Part shown: in pieces, positions 1-10,947 of the stretch
Position numbering within the stretch: position 1 is the stretch's first letter
Layout: each line of letters starts with the position of its first letter
DNA from: Coraliomargarita sp.
GTDB lineage: Bacteria; Verrucomicrobiota; Verrucomicrobiia; Opitutales; UBA953
DNA length: 64,000 nt
Reading direction: 5' to 3'
NCBI GenBank assembly: GCA_024638885.1
Contig: JAHEJL010000005.1
Location: 1-64,000 of the forward strand
Notes under the pieces: generated by a model
Seen by the model: only the letters and a program-made list of their open reading frames with translations
The model's database searches: none
What the model was told of the DNA's origin: nothing
Translations under genes and position numbers: made by a program

Positions 1-760
1 CGCCGACGCAGGCGCCGACGGGGTCGACCTTGGGGTCGCGGGAGTCGACGGCGATCTTGGTGCGGTAGCCCGGGTCGCGGGCCATGGCGGCGATGGTGAC
101 GGTCTTGTCGGCGATCTCGGCCACTTCGAGCTCGAGGAGACGGCGGACGAACGCCGGGTTGGCGCGGGAAAGCACGAATTCGCGGCCGCGCTGCGGGTCT
201 TCGCGGATCTCGAGGAGGAGGCAGCGGATGCGGTCGCCGGTGCGGAATTCGTCGCCATGGCAGCGCTCCTTGTGGGTGAGGACGGCTTCGGCGGTGCCGA
301 GCTCGATCACGACGTTGCCGCGCTCGGTGCGACGGACGGTGCCGGTGACGATGTCGCCGACCTTGTCCTTGTACTCCTGGAAGACCTGGTCCTTCTCGAT
401 CTTGCGGAAGCGCTGGTTGAGCAGCTGCTGGGTGGTCTTGGCGGCGATGCGGCCGAGGTCGGCCACGTTGATGGGCTTGCGGACGGTCTCACCGACCTTG
501 ACGTCGGCGGCGATCAGGGAGGCGGCGACGGGGTTGATCTCCTGGAGCGGGTCCGAGACGGAGTCGGTGACGCGCAGGACGACGAAGGCGTCGAGCTTGC
601 CCGAGGCGGGGTCGGCGTCGATCTCGACGTTCTGGCCGGCCATGACCGACTTCTCGACGGAAGACTTGATGGCTTCGACGATGAGGGCGCAGGCCTCTTC
701 TTTTTTGATGTTCTTCTCCTTTTCGAGATACTGGAGGAAGGGTTTGATATCGACGCTCAT
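1..760 (-). CDS. nusA: Transcription termination/antitermination factor NusA (3' part missing)
   Basis: NusA binds RNA polymerase and nascent RNA and controls pausing, termination and antitermination. About 253 codons are visible before the window edge. They hold the N-terminal polymerase-binding domain (about 1-125), an S1 domain (about 133-200, including VGDIVTGTVRRTERGNVVIE) and the start of the first KH domain, which ends at the window edge in the diagnostic DPVGACVG. The start ATG at 760 gives the usual MSVDIKPFLQYLEKEK-type beginning, but no clear Shine-Dalgarno precedes it. rimP, the usual upstream partner, is absent; the neighbour is ettA on the other strand, so nusA appears to open its own operon. 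An intrinsic-terminator-like hairpin lies 40 bases upstream of the start. Confidence 0.95.
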   Translation of the reverse strand, partial: MSVDIKPFLQYLEKEKNIKKEEACALIVEAIKSSVEKSVMAGQNVEIDADPASGKLDAFVVLRVTDSVSDPLQEINPVAASLIAADVKVGETVRKPINVADLGRIAAKTTQQLLNQRFRKIEKDQVFQEYKDKVGDIVTGTVRRTERGNVVIELGTAEAVLTHKERCHGDEFRTGDRIRCLLLEIREDPQRGREFVLSRANPAFVRRLLELEVAEIADKTVTIAAMARDPGYRTKIAVDSRDPKVDPVGACVG

Positions 761-799
761 GGTGATGGGTGCGGGTTTTCGGTGAAATGATTTGGGGAC

Positions 800-824
800 A
801 AAAAAAGCGGGTCCGGCAGGACCC
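800..824 (-). terminator. Terminator-like hairpin in the nusA leader
   Basis: On the minus strand a perfect stem GGGTCC-TGCC-GGACCC is followed by GC and seven T residues. This is a textbook intrinsic terminator, but it lies just upstream of nusA, with no minus-strand gene behind it until malQ, which itself ends at 2612. It may be an attenuator of nusA or the end of a short leader RNA started at the promoter candidate near 850-878. Confidence 0.65.
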
Positions 825-849
825 ACCTCGGTAAAGGTGAACTGACGCC

Positions 850-878
850 TACCTTGGACACCCCCCGGGGGATGTCAA
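850..878 (-). promoter_or_regulatory. Candidate nusA promoter
   Basis: The minus strand reads TTGACA (878-873), 17 bases, then AAGGTA (855-850), or CAAGGT with a 16-base spacer. The same arrangement (CACTTGAC, GC-rich spacer, AAGG) occurs upstream of the coiled-coil gene at 54010-54038. The spacer is part of an imperfect palindrome centred on CCCCCGGGGG. The -35 box is perfect and the -10 box is weak. Confidence 0.4.
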
Positions 879-945
879 GTGCGGTAAGCCCGGCCGGCCG
901 GAGGGTTCCGCTTGCCCCCCGGGGGTCTTCTCGGAACCTTCCCCC

Positions 946-2611
<1,666 letters not shown>

Positions 2612-2622
<11 letters not shown>

Positions 2623-4120
2623 GCCGCTGGGCGGCCTTGAGCCGTTGCTTCCAAGCTCCGGCCGTCGCCGCGAGCGTGGTCAGCTGCAGGTCGCTCATGC
2701 GCCAGCCCCAGTTGCCCTGCGGGTTGCCGGGCGTGTTGAAGCGCGCTTCGGCGCCGAGGCCGAGCAGGTCCTGGACGGGGATGAACGCGGCGATGCCGGG
2801 CGAGGCCAGGGCGGCTTCGGCCAGCGTGACATGCGGCGCGTCCATCGGGCCGAAGACCGCCTCGACGCGCGCGCGTTCCTCGGCGGAAGCCTGCGCGTAC
2901 CAGCCGACGACGGTGTCGTTGTCGTGCGTGCCGGTGTAGACGACGCGGTCCGCGGTGATGTTCGCGGGGAAGTGCGGGTTGCCTTCGGGCGGGCCGCCGA
3001 AGCCGAACTGCAGCACCGACATGCCGGGCAGGCCGGAGGCCTGGCGGAGCACGTCGACGCCGGGGGAGAGCAGGCCGAGGTCTTCGGCGACGAGCGGCAG
3101 GCCGGCGAGGGCGCCGGTGAACGCGAGGCCGGGGCCGTCGCACCACCGGCCTTCGCGGGCGTTGGGCGCGCCGGCGGGCACGCTCCAGAAATCGTGGATG
3201 CCGCGGAAGTGGTCGATGCGGATCGCGTCGAACAGCTCGAGGTCGTGATGCACGCGCGCCTTCCACCAGGCGAAGCCGTCGGCGGCGTGGCGTTCCCAGG
3301 CGTAGAGCGGGTTGCCCCAGAGCTGGCCGTCGGCGGCGAAGTAGTCCGGCGGGACGCCGGCCACGGCGGTCGGCCGGCCTTGCGCGTCGAGCTGGAAGAG
3401 TTCGGGGCGCGTCTTGGCGTCGCAGCCGTCGGCGGAGACGTAGATGGGTTCGTCGCCGAAGAAGCGCACGCCCTTGGCGTGGGCGTATTCGCGGAGAGCG
3501 CGCCACTGTTCGGCGAAGAGGAACTGCAGCACCTCGGCTTCGGCGACGAGCTCCGGTGAGGCTTCGTGCACGGTCCACTTGTCCGGCGCGGCGTAACCGT
3601 TGGCTTCGCGCAGCGCGGAGAAGCGGCACCAGGCGCCGAGCCAGCCGGCCTGCTTCTCGCGGAAGCGCTTGAACGCGGCGTTCTGCTTCAGGATGACGGC
3701 GCCCCGGCGCGCGGCCGTCTGGAGGGCGGGGCGGAGGTCGTTCCAGAGGCGGCCGTAATCGGTGCGCCCGTCGCTCCCGCGACGCAACGAGGCGATCTCG
3801 TCGGGCGTGAGCAGCTTGCGGGCGCCGAGGTCGGCGAGGTCGAGGAGGTAGGGGTTGCCGGCGAAGACGGAGAGCGCCTGGTAAGGCGAGTCGCCGTAGC
3901 CGGTGGGGCCGAGGGGGCAGACCTGCCACCAGGTGAAGCCGGCGGCGGCGATGATGTCGACGAAGCGGCGGGCTTCGGCGCCGAGCGAGCCGACGGGGCC
4001 GTCGCCCGGCAGGGCGGTCGGATGGAGCAGGACGCCCGCGCTACGCCGCGGGAACGCGTGGCAGGCGAAGGCTTGGGCGGCGACCGGGTCGGTCGCATGG
4101 GCGCCTCGGGCGGCGCTCAT
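2612..4120 (-). CDS. malQ: 4-alpha-glucanotransferase (amylomaltase, GH77)
   Basis: MalQ transfers alpha-1,4-glucan segments between maltodextrins in the cytosol and serves glycogen or maltose metabolism. The 502-residue protein has the GH77 catalytic motifs: the nucleophile Asp in RIDHFRG (about residue 303), the acid/base Glu in AEDLG, and GTHDNDT with the transition-state Asp. The N-terminal SAGVLLHPTALPG and QVCPLGPTGYGDSPYQ are typical of bacterial GH77. I chose the ATG at 4120, directly after the chaperone stop at 4122, rather than a start 13 codons upstream that would run into that gene. It probably forms an operon with the chaperone gene and mfd. Confidence 0.93.
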
Positions 4121-4121
4121 C

Positions 4122-5201
4122 TCAGCGGAACTGGACGTGGTGCTTCGTGCGGAGGTCATTGAGCCAGTTCTGGATGGCAGTCTTCATGCCAATCTGGCGG
4201 ACCTTGCCTTCGATTTCCGACATCACTTCCGGGTCGTTGACATCGGCGTAGCCCTTCGGGCGTTCGCCCTCGCGGCTGACGATCACGTAGATGGGGGCGG
4301 CGCCGACGTCGAACTTCAGGGGCTCGGATACCTCGCCGACCTTGAGGGTCTTGAGCGAGGTGGTGACGGTCGCGTTGAGGTCGTCGAGGTTGCGCCAGCC
4401 GGCGTCGCCACCCTTGCCGGCGAAGTCGTCGGTGCTGACGCGCATGGCGACGTCGGCGAAGGTGGGCGTGCCGACGATCGGCTTGCCGGCCACCTTGAAG
4501 CGTTCGAGCGTGGCGGCGATCTTCTCCGGGTGGCGGAGGGCGTCGGCCCAGGCGGCGGCGCGGGCGGCGGTCTCGGCGGGCTTCTCGGCGGCGCCCTGCG
4601 TGATGGTGATCTGGCGGAGCTTCACCTGTTCCTTGCGCACGAAGTCGGCCTTGTTCTTCTCGTAGTATTCGCGGATCTTGCCGGGGTTCACGTCCCAGGA
4701 CGCGCGGCGGATCTGGCCGACCATGTATTCGAAGATGATGCGGTCCTCGATGAACTTGCGGTAGGCGAGCGGGGTGGTGCCGGCGGCGCGCAGCGAGGCG
4801 ACGAAGCGGTTACGGTCGCCGTTGAAGTCGCGACGGACGGTCTCCTCGATGTCCGCGTCGATGTAGGAGGCGGGGAGGCGGGCCGTGCTGGCGCGGAACT
4901 CGGCGATGACGAGCTGGCGTTCGGCGATCGACTTCAGGGTCTCCTCGGCGGCCTGCGCGATGGCCTTGTCGAACTCGGCGTCGGTCTTGGTGCCGGCGCG
5001 GATCTGGCCGACGATCGGGTCGATCTGGCGGCGGACGTCCGAAAGGGTGATGCCGGTGCCGTCGGCGTCGGCGGCGATGCGGTCGGCATGCATCTCGGAC
5101 CAGCGCTTGGCGGCGGCTTCCTCCAGCGTGGGCTGCTTGAGCTGGGCGGACGCGGCGGTCGCGGTCAGGACGAGCAGGCTGGAGAACAGGAAGGATTTCA
5201 T
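4122..5201 (-). CDS. SurA-like peptidyl-prolyl isomerase / periplasmic chaperone
   Basis: This 359-residue protein has a signal peptide (MKSFLFSSLLVLTATAASA, cleavage probably before QLKQP). It is followed by a long helical SurA-type N-terminal domain and a PpiC/parvulin-type C-terminal part (about 215-340, with LKVGEVSEPLKFD and IYVIVSREGERPKG). Family members help outer-membrane proteins fold in the periplasm. The parvulin core is weakly conserved, so isomerase activity is uncertain while the chaperone role is likelier. The start overlaps the mfd stop by four bases (ATGA) and malQ follows after one base, which suggests cotranscription. Confidence 0.8.
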   Translation of the reverse strand: MKSFLFSSLLVLTATAASAQLKQPTLEEAAAKRWSEMHADRIAADADGTGITLSDVRRQIDPIVGQIRAGTKTDAEFDKAIAQAAEETLKSIAERQLVIAEFRASTARLPASYIDADIEETVRRDFNGDRNRFVASLRAAGTTPLAYRKFIEDRIIFEYMVGQIRRASWDVNPGKIREYYEKNKADFVRKEQVKLRQITITQGAAEKPAETAARAAAWADALRHPEKIAATLERFKVAGKPIVGTPTFADVAMRVSTDDFAGKGGDAGWRNLDDLNATVTTSLKTLKVGEVSEPLKFDVGAAPIYVIVSREGERPKGYADVNDPEVMSEIEGKVRQIGMKTAIQNWLNDLRTKHHVQFR

Positions 5202-8200
5202 CGGGCGTTAGGAGCGGGCAGCCGTGAGAGGAAGCCTCGGATTTCCTTCAGTTTCCGCAGGGGGTCTCGCACGGTCAAGCGGGGAAACCGGTTGCCGACG
5301 AGAATGGGCTCCGGCGCACGCCCGCCGGCGGCCGAGAGGCAGCGGATGACGGCGCCGTCGGTCGTCACCGAAACGACACTTTTCTCCTCCGCCAGGCAGC
5401 GGATCTCCGCCAGGCTCAGCAGGGCGTCCGCTTCGGGCGGGAGCTTGCCGTAACGGTCCTTGAGGGAGGTCCGGAGCTCGGCCACCTCGGCGGCGTCGAG
5501 CGCGAGGGCGATGCGGCGGAACGCCTCGATGCGCAGGCGGGTCTCGGGAATCCAGTCGGAGGGCAGCGTGGCCGTGAGCAGGGGCACCTCGCCGTCGCTG
5601 CTGTTCGTCTGCTCGGTGCCGAGCGCGGCCTGGGTGTGGTCGATGAAGTCCAGCTGCACCTCGCAACGGTCGATGACCGCGCCCTTGTCGCCGCGGAGCT
5701 TGGCCACGCTGCGCCGGAGGAGCTGGCAGTAGAGGTCGAAGCCGACGGTGGCGACGTGCCCGCTCTGCGCCGCGCCGAGGATGTTGCCGGCGCCGCGCAG
5801 CTCGAGGTCGCGCATGGCGATGCGGAAGCCGGCGCCGAGCTGGTTGTATTGGCGGATCGCCGACAGGCGGCGGTGGGCCGTGCCGACCAGCGCGGCGTGG
5901 CGGTGCAGGAAGAGGTAGGCGTAGGCCTGGCGGTTGAAGCGGCCGACGCGCCCGCGGAGCTGATACAGCTGGGCGAGCCCGAAGCGGTCCGCGCCTTCGA
6001 TGATGAGCGTGTTGCAGTTCGGGATGTCGAGGCCGGTCTCGATGATGGTCGTGCACACGAGGACGTCGTATTCGCCCGCGACGAAGGCCGACATGACCTC
6101 CTCGAGCTGTCCGGCCGGCATCTGGCCGTGGCCGACGATGATCCGCGCCTTGGGCACGAGCGCCGCGATGCGTTCCGCGACGGCCTGGATGGTCTCGACG
6201 CGGTTGTGCAGGTAGAACACCTGGCCGCCGCGGGCGAGCTCGGCCTTCACGGCGTCGCGCACGAGCTTCTCGTCGTAGCTGCGCACGATGGTGCGGATGG
6301 GCAGGCGTTCGCGGGGCGGCGTCTCGATGACGCTGAGGTCGCGCGCGCCGACGAGCGCGAGGTAGAGGGTGCGCGGGATGGGCGTCGCGCTCATGGCCAG
6401 GACGTCCACCTCGGTGCGCAGCTGCTTGAGGCGTTCCTTATGCCGCACGCCGAAACGGTGCTCCTCGTCGATGATCACGAGCCCGAGCTTGCCGAAGCTC
6501 GTGCCGTCCGAGAGCAGGGCGTGCGTGCCGACGACGATGTCGACGGTGCCGGCGGCGGCGCGCGCCCGGACGTCGGCCTTCTGCTTCGCGGTGCGGTAGC
6601 CGCTGAGGAGCTCGACCGAGACGGGCCAGCGGGCGAGGCGTTCCTTGAAGCTTTCGAAATGCTGCTGGGCGAGGACGGTCGTGGGCGCGAGGATCGCGAC
6701 CTGGCGGCCGCCGAGGACGCACTTGAAGGCGGCGCGCAGGGCGACCTCGGTCTTGCCGAAGCCGACGTCGCCGCTGACGAGGCGATCCATGGGCGCCGGG
6801 CGCTCCATGTCGGCCTTCACGTCGACGATCGCGCGCGTCTGGTCCGGCGTCTCGCGGTGCGGGAAGGAGCGCTCGAACTCGCCCATCCAGGCGTTGTCGG
6901 CGTCCTTGGGGTGCGTGATGCCGGGCTTGGTCGAACGCGCGGCCTGCATGGCCAGCAGCTGCGCGGCGAGGTCGGCGGTCGCCTTCTCGGCGGCCTTGCG
7001 CGACTTCTCCCAGCCGCCTCCGCCGAGCTTGGAAAGCTTGGGGTGCGCGCGGCCGATGCCGATGTAGCGCGTGAGCAGGTGCGACTCACGGACCGGCAGG
7101 TGGAGCATCGACTTCTCGGCGAACTCGAGCCCGATGAAGTCCTCGGTGCGGCCGTTGTGCTCGTGGGCCTTGATGCCGCGGAAGAGGCAGACGCCTTGCG
7201 TCGCGTGCACCAGCGCGTCGCCGTCGGCGAGTTCGCCGAAGTCGAGGGCGCGCCCGACGGCGGCGCGGATCGCGGTGCGGCGACGGGGCAGGACGGCGAG
7301 CGGGCGCTTGCGACGGCCGAAGAGCTCGCGTTCCGTCAGCAGCAGCAGGCCTTCCTTGAGCAGGCCGGGCAGCTTGCCGGGGGCGATGATCACGCCGCCG
7401 CCGAAGCGGCCGTGGATGACGCGGGGGGCGAAGCCGCGGATCTTCGCGCCGGCGACGTCGGCGTTGAGGCGGTCGACCGAGCCGTCGGTGTCGCCCGCGA
7501 GCAGGCAGGGGCGGCCGTCCTTGGCGAGGGAGGCCGCGGCCTTCAGCAGGGCGGGGCGCGTCTCGGCGCTGTCGGTGGCGGAGCCGATGAGCAACGATTC
7601 GGCGGGCGTCGACTCGAGCGCGAGCGCCGCATAGCCGGCCGGGGCGTCATCGGTTTCTTCGAGCACGAGTTCGTCGACCTTGGCCGAGGACAGTTCGGCG
7701 CAGAGGACGTCCTCATGGCAGCGGTCGACGGAGACGATGAGCGCGTCGGGCGGCAGGTGGCGGAAGAACGGCGCTTCGGGCGCGGAGCCGGAATCATCGC
7801 GCGGCGCGCAGATGACGAGGCCGTCGACCTCGCCTTCGCTGCGCTGCGTGGCGGGGTCGAACGGACGGAGCGATTCGACCGTGTCGCCGAAGAGGTCGAT
7901 GCGCACGGGCATCTGCGCGTTCAGCGGATAGACGTCGAGGATGCCGCCGCGGAGGGCGTATTCGCCGGGCTGTTCGCAGAGCGCCTCGTGGGCGTAGCCG
8001 AAGTCTTCGGCGAGCCGCTTCGCGAAATCGCGGAGGGCGAGCTTCTCGCCCTTGCGGACGACGATCTCGGCCTTGGCGGTGGCCTCCGGGGCCGGCGAGC
8101 GGCGCGTGAGCGAGCCGGGCGTGCAGGCGATGAGCAACGGCCGCTTGGCGTCATGGCCGCCATGGCGCAGGAGCGAGAGGACGCCGAGGAGGTCGCAGTC

Positions 8201-8431
8201 GGCTTCGAAGGCCGGCACGGCGGCGTCGGCTTCGGTCAAGGTGCGGGCGACCGGTTGCGCGGCGTTGAGCAGCGTCAGCAGCTGGGCGGTCTCCTCGGCG
8301 AAGGTCTCGGCGGCGCCGAGGTTCGAGGCGAGGAAGACGATGACGCCGCGGGCGGCGCCTTCCGAGCAGGCGCAGGCCGCCCAGGCGTGCGCGGGCACGC
8401 CGGTCAGGGCACGGCGTGGCTGAGCGGACAT
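5198..8431 (-). CDS. mfd: Transcription-repair coupling factor Mfd
   Basis: Mfd removes stalled RNA polymerase from damaged template DNA and recruits UvrA. The 1077-residue protein (E. coli 1148) shows, in order: a UvrB-like N-terminal region (about 1-230, with the GEYALRGGILDVYP motif), an RNA-polymerase interaction region (about 395-450), and an SF2 translocase core. The core has Walker A GDVGFGKTE (Lys560), the DEEH box (655-658), SATPIPRT and QLRGRVGR. The TRCF C-terminal domain (about 950-1060) follows. The N-terminal half is somewhat shortened. No alternative family fits. The stop overlaps the downstream chaperone start. Confidence 0.96.
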   Translation of the reverse strand: MSAQPRRALTGVPAHAWAACACSEGAARGVIVFLASNLGAAETFAEETAQLLTLLNAAQPVARTLTEADAAVPAFEADCDLLGVLSLLRHGGHDAKRPLLIACTPGSLTRRSPAPEATAKAEIVVRKGEKLALRDFAKRLAEDFGYAHEALCEQPGEYALRGGILDVYPLNAQMPVRIDLFGDTVESLRPFDPATQRSEGEVDGLVICAPRDDSGSAPEAPFFRHLPPDALIVSVDRCHEDVLCAELSSAKVDELVLEETDDAPAGYAALALESTPAESLLIGSATDSAETRPALLKAAASLAKDGRPCLLAGDTDGSVDRLNADVAGAKIRGFAPRVIHGRFGGGVIIAPGKLPGLLKEGLLLLTERELFGRRKRPLAVLPRRRTAIRAAVGRALDFGELADGDALVHATQGVCLFRGIKAHEHNGRTEDFIGLEFAEKSMLHLPVRESHLLTRYIGIGRAHPKLSKLGGGGWEKSRKAAEKATADLAAQLLAMQAARSTKPGITHPKDADNAWMGEFERSFPHRETPDQTRAIVDVKADMERPAPMDRLVSGDVGFGKTEVALRAAFKCVLGGRQVAILAPTTVLAQQHFESFKERLARWPVSVELLSGYRTAKQKADVRARAAAGTVDIVVGTHALLSDGTSFGKLGLVIIDEEHRFGVRHKERLKQLRTEVDVLAMSATPIPRTLYLALVGARDLSVIETPPRERLPIRTIVRSYDEKLVRDAVKAELARGGQVFYLHNRVETIQAVAERIAALVPKARIIVGHGQMPAGQLEEVMSAFVAGEYDVLVCTTIIETGLDIPNCNTLIIEGADRFGLAQLYQLRGRVGRFNRQAYAYLFLHRHAALVGTAHRRLSAIRQYNQLGAGFRIAMRDLELRGAGNILGAAQSGHVATVGFDLYCQLLRRSVAKLRGDKGAVIDRCEVQLDFIDHTQAALGTEQTNSSDGEVPLLTATLPSDWIPETRLRIEAFRRIALALDAAEVAELRTSLKDRYGKLPPEADALLSLAEIRCLAEEKSVVSVTTDGAVIRCLSAAGGRAPEPILVGNRFPRLTVRDPLRKLKEIRGFLSRLPAPNAR

Positions 8432-8476
8432 GGGGCCTATCGAGGCGGGAAGCCCCGATGCGTCAAACCCAACCCC

Positions 8477-8770
8477 TTACTTCAGGACCTCTTCGGCGAT
8501 TTCGTCCCAGAGCTCGTCGATCTGGGCGGGTTTCTTCACCGGTCGGCCGGCCTCGATGAACCAATAGCGGGCGTTGCCGAGGTCGCCTTCGATGAGATGG
8601 AGCAGCGCGTGCAACCAGGAGCCGGTGGGTGTCTCGATGTCCTGGGCGATGCCATGCGCTTCCTCCCAGTCGCCTTGCTTGGTGAACCAGAGCGCCTTCG
8701 CTTCGCGCGAGAGGCCGGCCGGCGGCTTGGCGTCGTGGGCGGCGGAGGCCTTGAGCTGCGCGGGGGTCAT
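8477..8770 (-). CDS. Conserved hypothetical protein (97 residues)
   Basis: This is a small soluble protein with no signal peptide or membrane segment. Its core reads WFTKQGDWEEAHGIAQDI, then SWLHALLHLIEGDLGNARYW, and a GRP motif. I recognise the pattern from short conserved hypothetical proteins in diverse bacteria whose function is unknown; the helical spacing is TPR-like. It sits 3 bases upstream of the Sel1-repeat gene stop on the same strand and 45 bases from the mfd start. The three may be transcribed together, but no function follows from this. Confidence 0.75.
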   Translation of the reverse strand: MTPAQLKASAAHDAKPPAGLSREAKALWFTKQGDWEEAHGIAQDIETPTGSWLHALLHLIEGDLGNARYWFIEAGRPVKKPAQIDELWDEIAEEVLK

Positions 8771-8773
8771 GGC

Positions 8774-9724
8774 TCAGCGACCGGGGTTCAGGCGCGAGAG
8801 GGCGTCCGACGCTTCCGAGGGGAGGTCCTTGATGAGCTTCACCGCGAGTTCCTGGCCGGCCTGCACGTCCTCGAGCTTCATCTTCTTCTCGAGCTCGCCG
8901 AGCTTGGTCACGTCTTCCGGATTATCTTCGATCTCGATCAGCACCAGCCGCCAGGCGTAGGCCTGCTGCAGGTCCTTCGGGGTCTTCTCGCCGGATTCGT
9001 AACGGTCGGCGAGGATGCGGATCGACTTGCCGTCGCGGCGGGTCGCGGCGCGGGTGTAGTAATCCACGGCGAGCCGGTAATTCTGCGGCAGGCCGGGCTG
9101 GCCGACTTCATAGGCCTTGGCGAGTTCGCGCAGGCTGTGGCGGTCGCCGGCGTTGGCGCCGCGGAGGTATTGCGTGTAGGCTTCGCCGAGCAGTTCTTCG
9201 CGCGCGGCCTGCTGCTTGGCGGCGTCCGCGGCTCCCTTGACGGGCTTGATGGCGTCCGCCTTGGCCTTGGCGAGATCCCCCAGCACCCGATAGCCCATCG
9301 GCTGGCCTTTGTCCGCCGCCTTGCTCGCCCACTCGGCGGCCTTGGTTTCGTCCTTCGCTACGCCGAGGCCCCGTGCGTAGTAGAGGGCGACGACGGCCAT
9401 GGCGCGCGTGTGGCGGTTTTCGGCCGCCTTGAGCATCCAGCTGAAGGCGACCTTCTGGTCATCCTTGATCTGCAGTTCGGCCGGGGCGTAGGCGGTGTGA
9501 CGCAGCGCGTAGATGTATTGGGCCTGGGAATTGCCGGTTTCGGCCAGGCTGAGCAGTTCGGCGGGCTTGGCGTCGGCCTTGAGCTCGCTGACGTAACGGT
9601 CGTGCAGTTCGTTCGGGAGCTGCGCGATCGGCACTTCCCACTGGTTGGAGAGGTCGACGGTCAGGATCGTGCCGACGGCGGCGGCGATGATGTAGGGGCG
9701 GAGCCGGAGGAGTTTGCGGCGCAT
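8774..9724 (-). CDS. Sel1/TPR-type repeat protein with N-terminal membrane anchor
   Basis: The 316-residue protein starts with a basic stretch and a hydrophobic segment (about 9-26, LRPYIIAAAVGTILTVDL). This looks like a membrane anchor or uncleaved signal. Alpha-helical Sel1-like repeats follow, with characteristic motifs such as ARGLGVAKDETKAAEWASKA and YEVGQPGLPQNYRLAVDYYT. Such proteins are protein-protein adaptors at the envelope; the partner cannot be read from the sequence. I chose the ATG at 9724; a TTG six codons upstream is possible. The C-terminus is charged and helical. Confidence 0.75.
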   Translation of the reverse strand: MRRKLLRLRPYIIAAAVGTILTVDLSNQWEVPIAQLPNELHDRYVSELKADAKPAELLSLAETGNSQAQYIYALRHTAYAPAELQIKDDQKVAFSWMLKAAENRHTRAMAVVALYYARGLGVAKDETKAAEWASKAADKGQPMGYRVLGDLAKAKADAIKPVKGAADAAKQQAAREELLGEAYTQYLRGANAGDRHSLRELAKAYEVGQPGLPQNYRLAVDYYTRAATRRDGKSIRILADRYESGEKTPKDLQQAYAWRLVLIEIEDNPEDVTKLGELEKKMKLEDVQAGQELAVKLIKDLPSEASDALSRLNPGR

Positions 9725-9855
9725 GGGACGGCGTTCATCCAAGCCGGCCCGCGGATGAAGGCAAGGGGAGTTCGATTACGGCTATAGAAGAACCCGCACG
9801 CCGGGCCTTGCTTGCCATCGTCGTTCGGCCATCGTGCGGCCATCACCCTGTCGTC

Positions 9856-10899
9856 ATGCGTCTGTTCGCCTTCTTGTTCTGCCTCGTCGCCGTCGCCCAG
9901 GAGAGGCCCGTCATCCTGGGGCACGGTTCCGCCCGCTACGCGGTCGACCTGAAGTGGGCCAAGGCCGATCCGGCCGTCGCCCCGGTGGTGAACTCCCATG
10001 CCCTCGCCGAGGACAAGGCGGGCCGCATATACCTCGTGACCGACCATCCGAAGAACGACTTCATCGTCTTCGAGAAGGATGGCCGTTATGTCCGTTCGAT
10101 CAGCGCCGGACTGGGCGGCGGTCACGGCCTGGAGATCTTCGAGCAAGGCGGCGTAGAGTACCTCGTGCATGTCGACTCCGGCTGGCACATGGCGGCCGAA
10201 GGATGGAATCCTTCCGCGGTCGAAGGGCGCATCACGTTGCTGACCACCGATGGCAAGGTCGTGCGGAAGTTCCCGACGCCGAAGGAGCTCGGCCTGAGCG
10301 ACGGCAAGTTCATGCCGTGCGACGTCGCCTGGACGCCGGCCGGCACGCTGCTCGTGGCCGACGGCTACGGCTCCAACTTCATCTACGAGTTCTCGCTGGA
10401 AGGGAAGCTGCTCAAGAAGTGGGGCGGTCCGGCCAAGGACGCCGCCAACCTCAGCAACGCCCACGGGATCTCCCTCGATGCCGCCGATCCCCGCGGTCCG
10501 CTCGTCTGGGTGCCCTCGCGCAGCCAGAACCAGGTCAAGGCGTTCACCTTGGACGGCAAGCATGTCGACACCCTCGACCTGCCGGGCGCCTTCGCCGGCC
10601 AGCTGTGCTTCTGTGGTGACAAGATCTATACCGCCGTCTGCTGGAGCAAGGACGCCAACGGCAAGCGCCTCGCGCAGTCCGGCTTCCTGCTCGTGCTGGA
10701 CCGCTCCACGAAGAAGGTGCTCAGCGCGCCGGGTGGCAGCGAGCCGACCTATGTCGATGGCAAGCTCCAGCCGCTCCGCCAGGCCCAGCCCGTCTTCAAG
10801 CACGGCCACGACCTCTTCGTCGATTCCGCCGGCGACATCTATCTCGGCGAATGGAACGCCGACCGCCGCTACCCGTCCAAGCTGACGCTGGTGAAGTAG
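9856..10899 (+). CDS. Secreted NHL/six-bladed beta-propeller protein
   Basis: This is a 347-residue exported protein. The start at 9856 gives a clean signal peptide (MRLFAFLFCLVAVAQE). The rest has NHL-like blade motifs: NSHALAEDKAGRIYLVTD, GGGHGLEIFEQGG, PCDVAWTPAGTLLVADGYGSNFIYEFSLEGK, and DLFVDSAGDIYLGEWN at the end. Propellers of this type occur in many secreted Verrucomicrobiota proteins, as hydrolases, lyases (peptidyl-alpha-hydroxyglycine lyase-like) or binding modules. No catalytic set can be assigned with confidence. A second small exported protein follows 48 bases downstream; the gap contains TTGACG and TAGGAA 19 bases apart, a possible separate promoter. Confidence 0.75.
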   Translation: MRLFAFLFCLVAVAQERPVILGHGSARYAVDLKWAKADPAVAPVVNSHALAEDKAGRIYLVTDHPKNDFIVFEKDGRYVRSISAGLGGGHGLEIFEQGGVEYLVHVDSGWHMAAEGWNPSAVEGRITLLTTDGKVVRKFPTPKELGLSDGKFMPCDVAWTPAGTLLVADGYGSNFIYEFSLEGKLLKKWGGPAKDAANLSNAHGISLDAADPRGPLVWVPSRSQNQVKAFTLDGKHVDTLDLPGAFAGQLCFCGDKIYTAVCWSKDANGKRLAQSGFLLVLDRSTKKVLSAPGGSEPTYVDGKLQPLRQAQPVFKHGHDLFVDSAGDIYLGEWNADRRYPSKLTLVK

Positions 10900-10947
10900 C
10901 CGTCGGCTTGACGCTTTCCGCGGGGGACGCCATAGGAAGCATGCCCC

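Noticed and set aside
5636..9787. Very long open frame antisense to mfd and its neighbours
   Set aside because: It is Gly/Ala/Arg/Asp-rich, matches no family and arises from codon bias in GC-rich genes; mfd on the other strand is certain.
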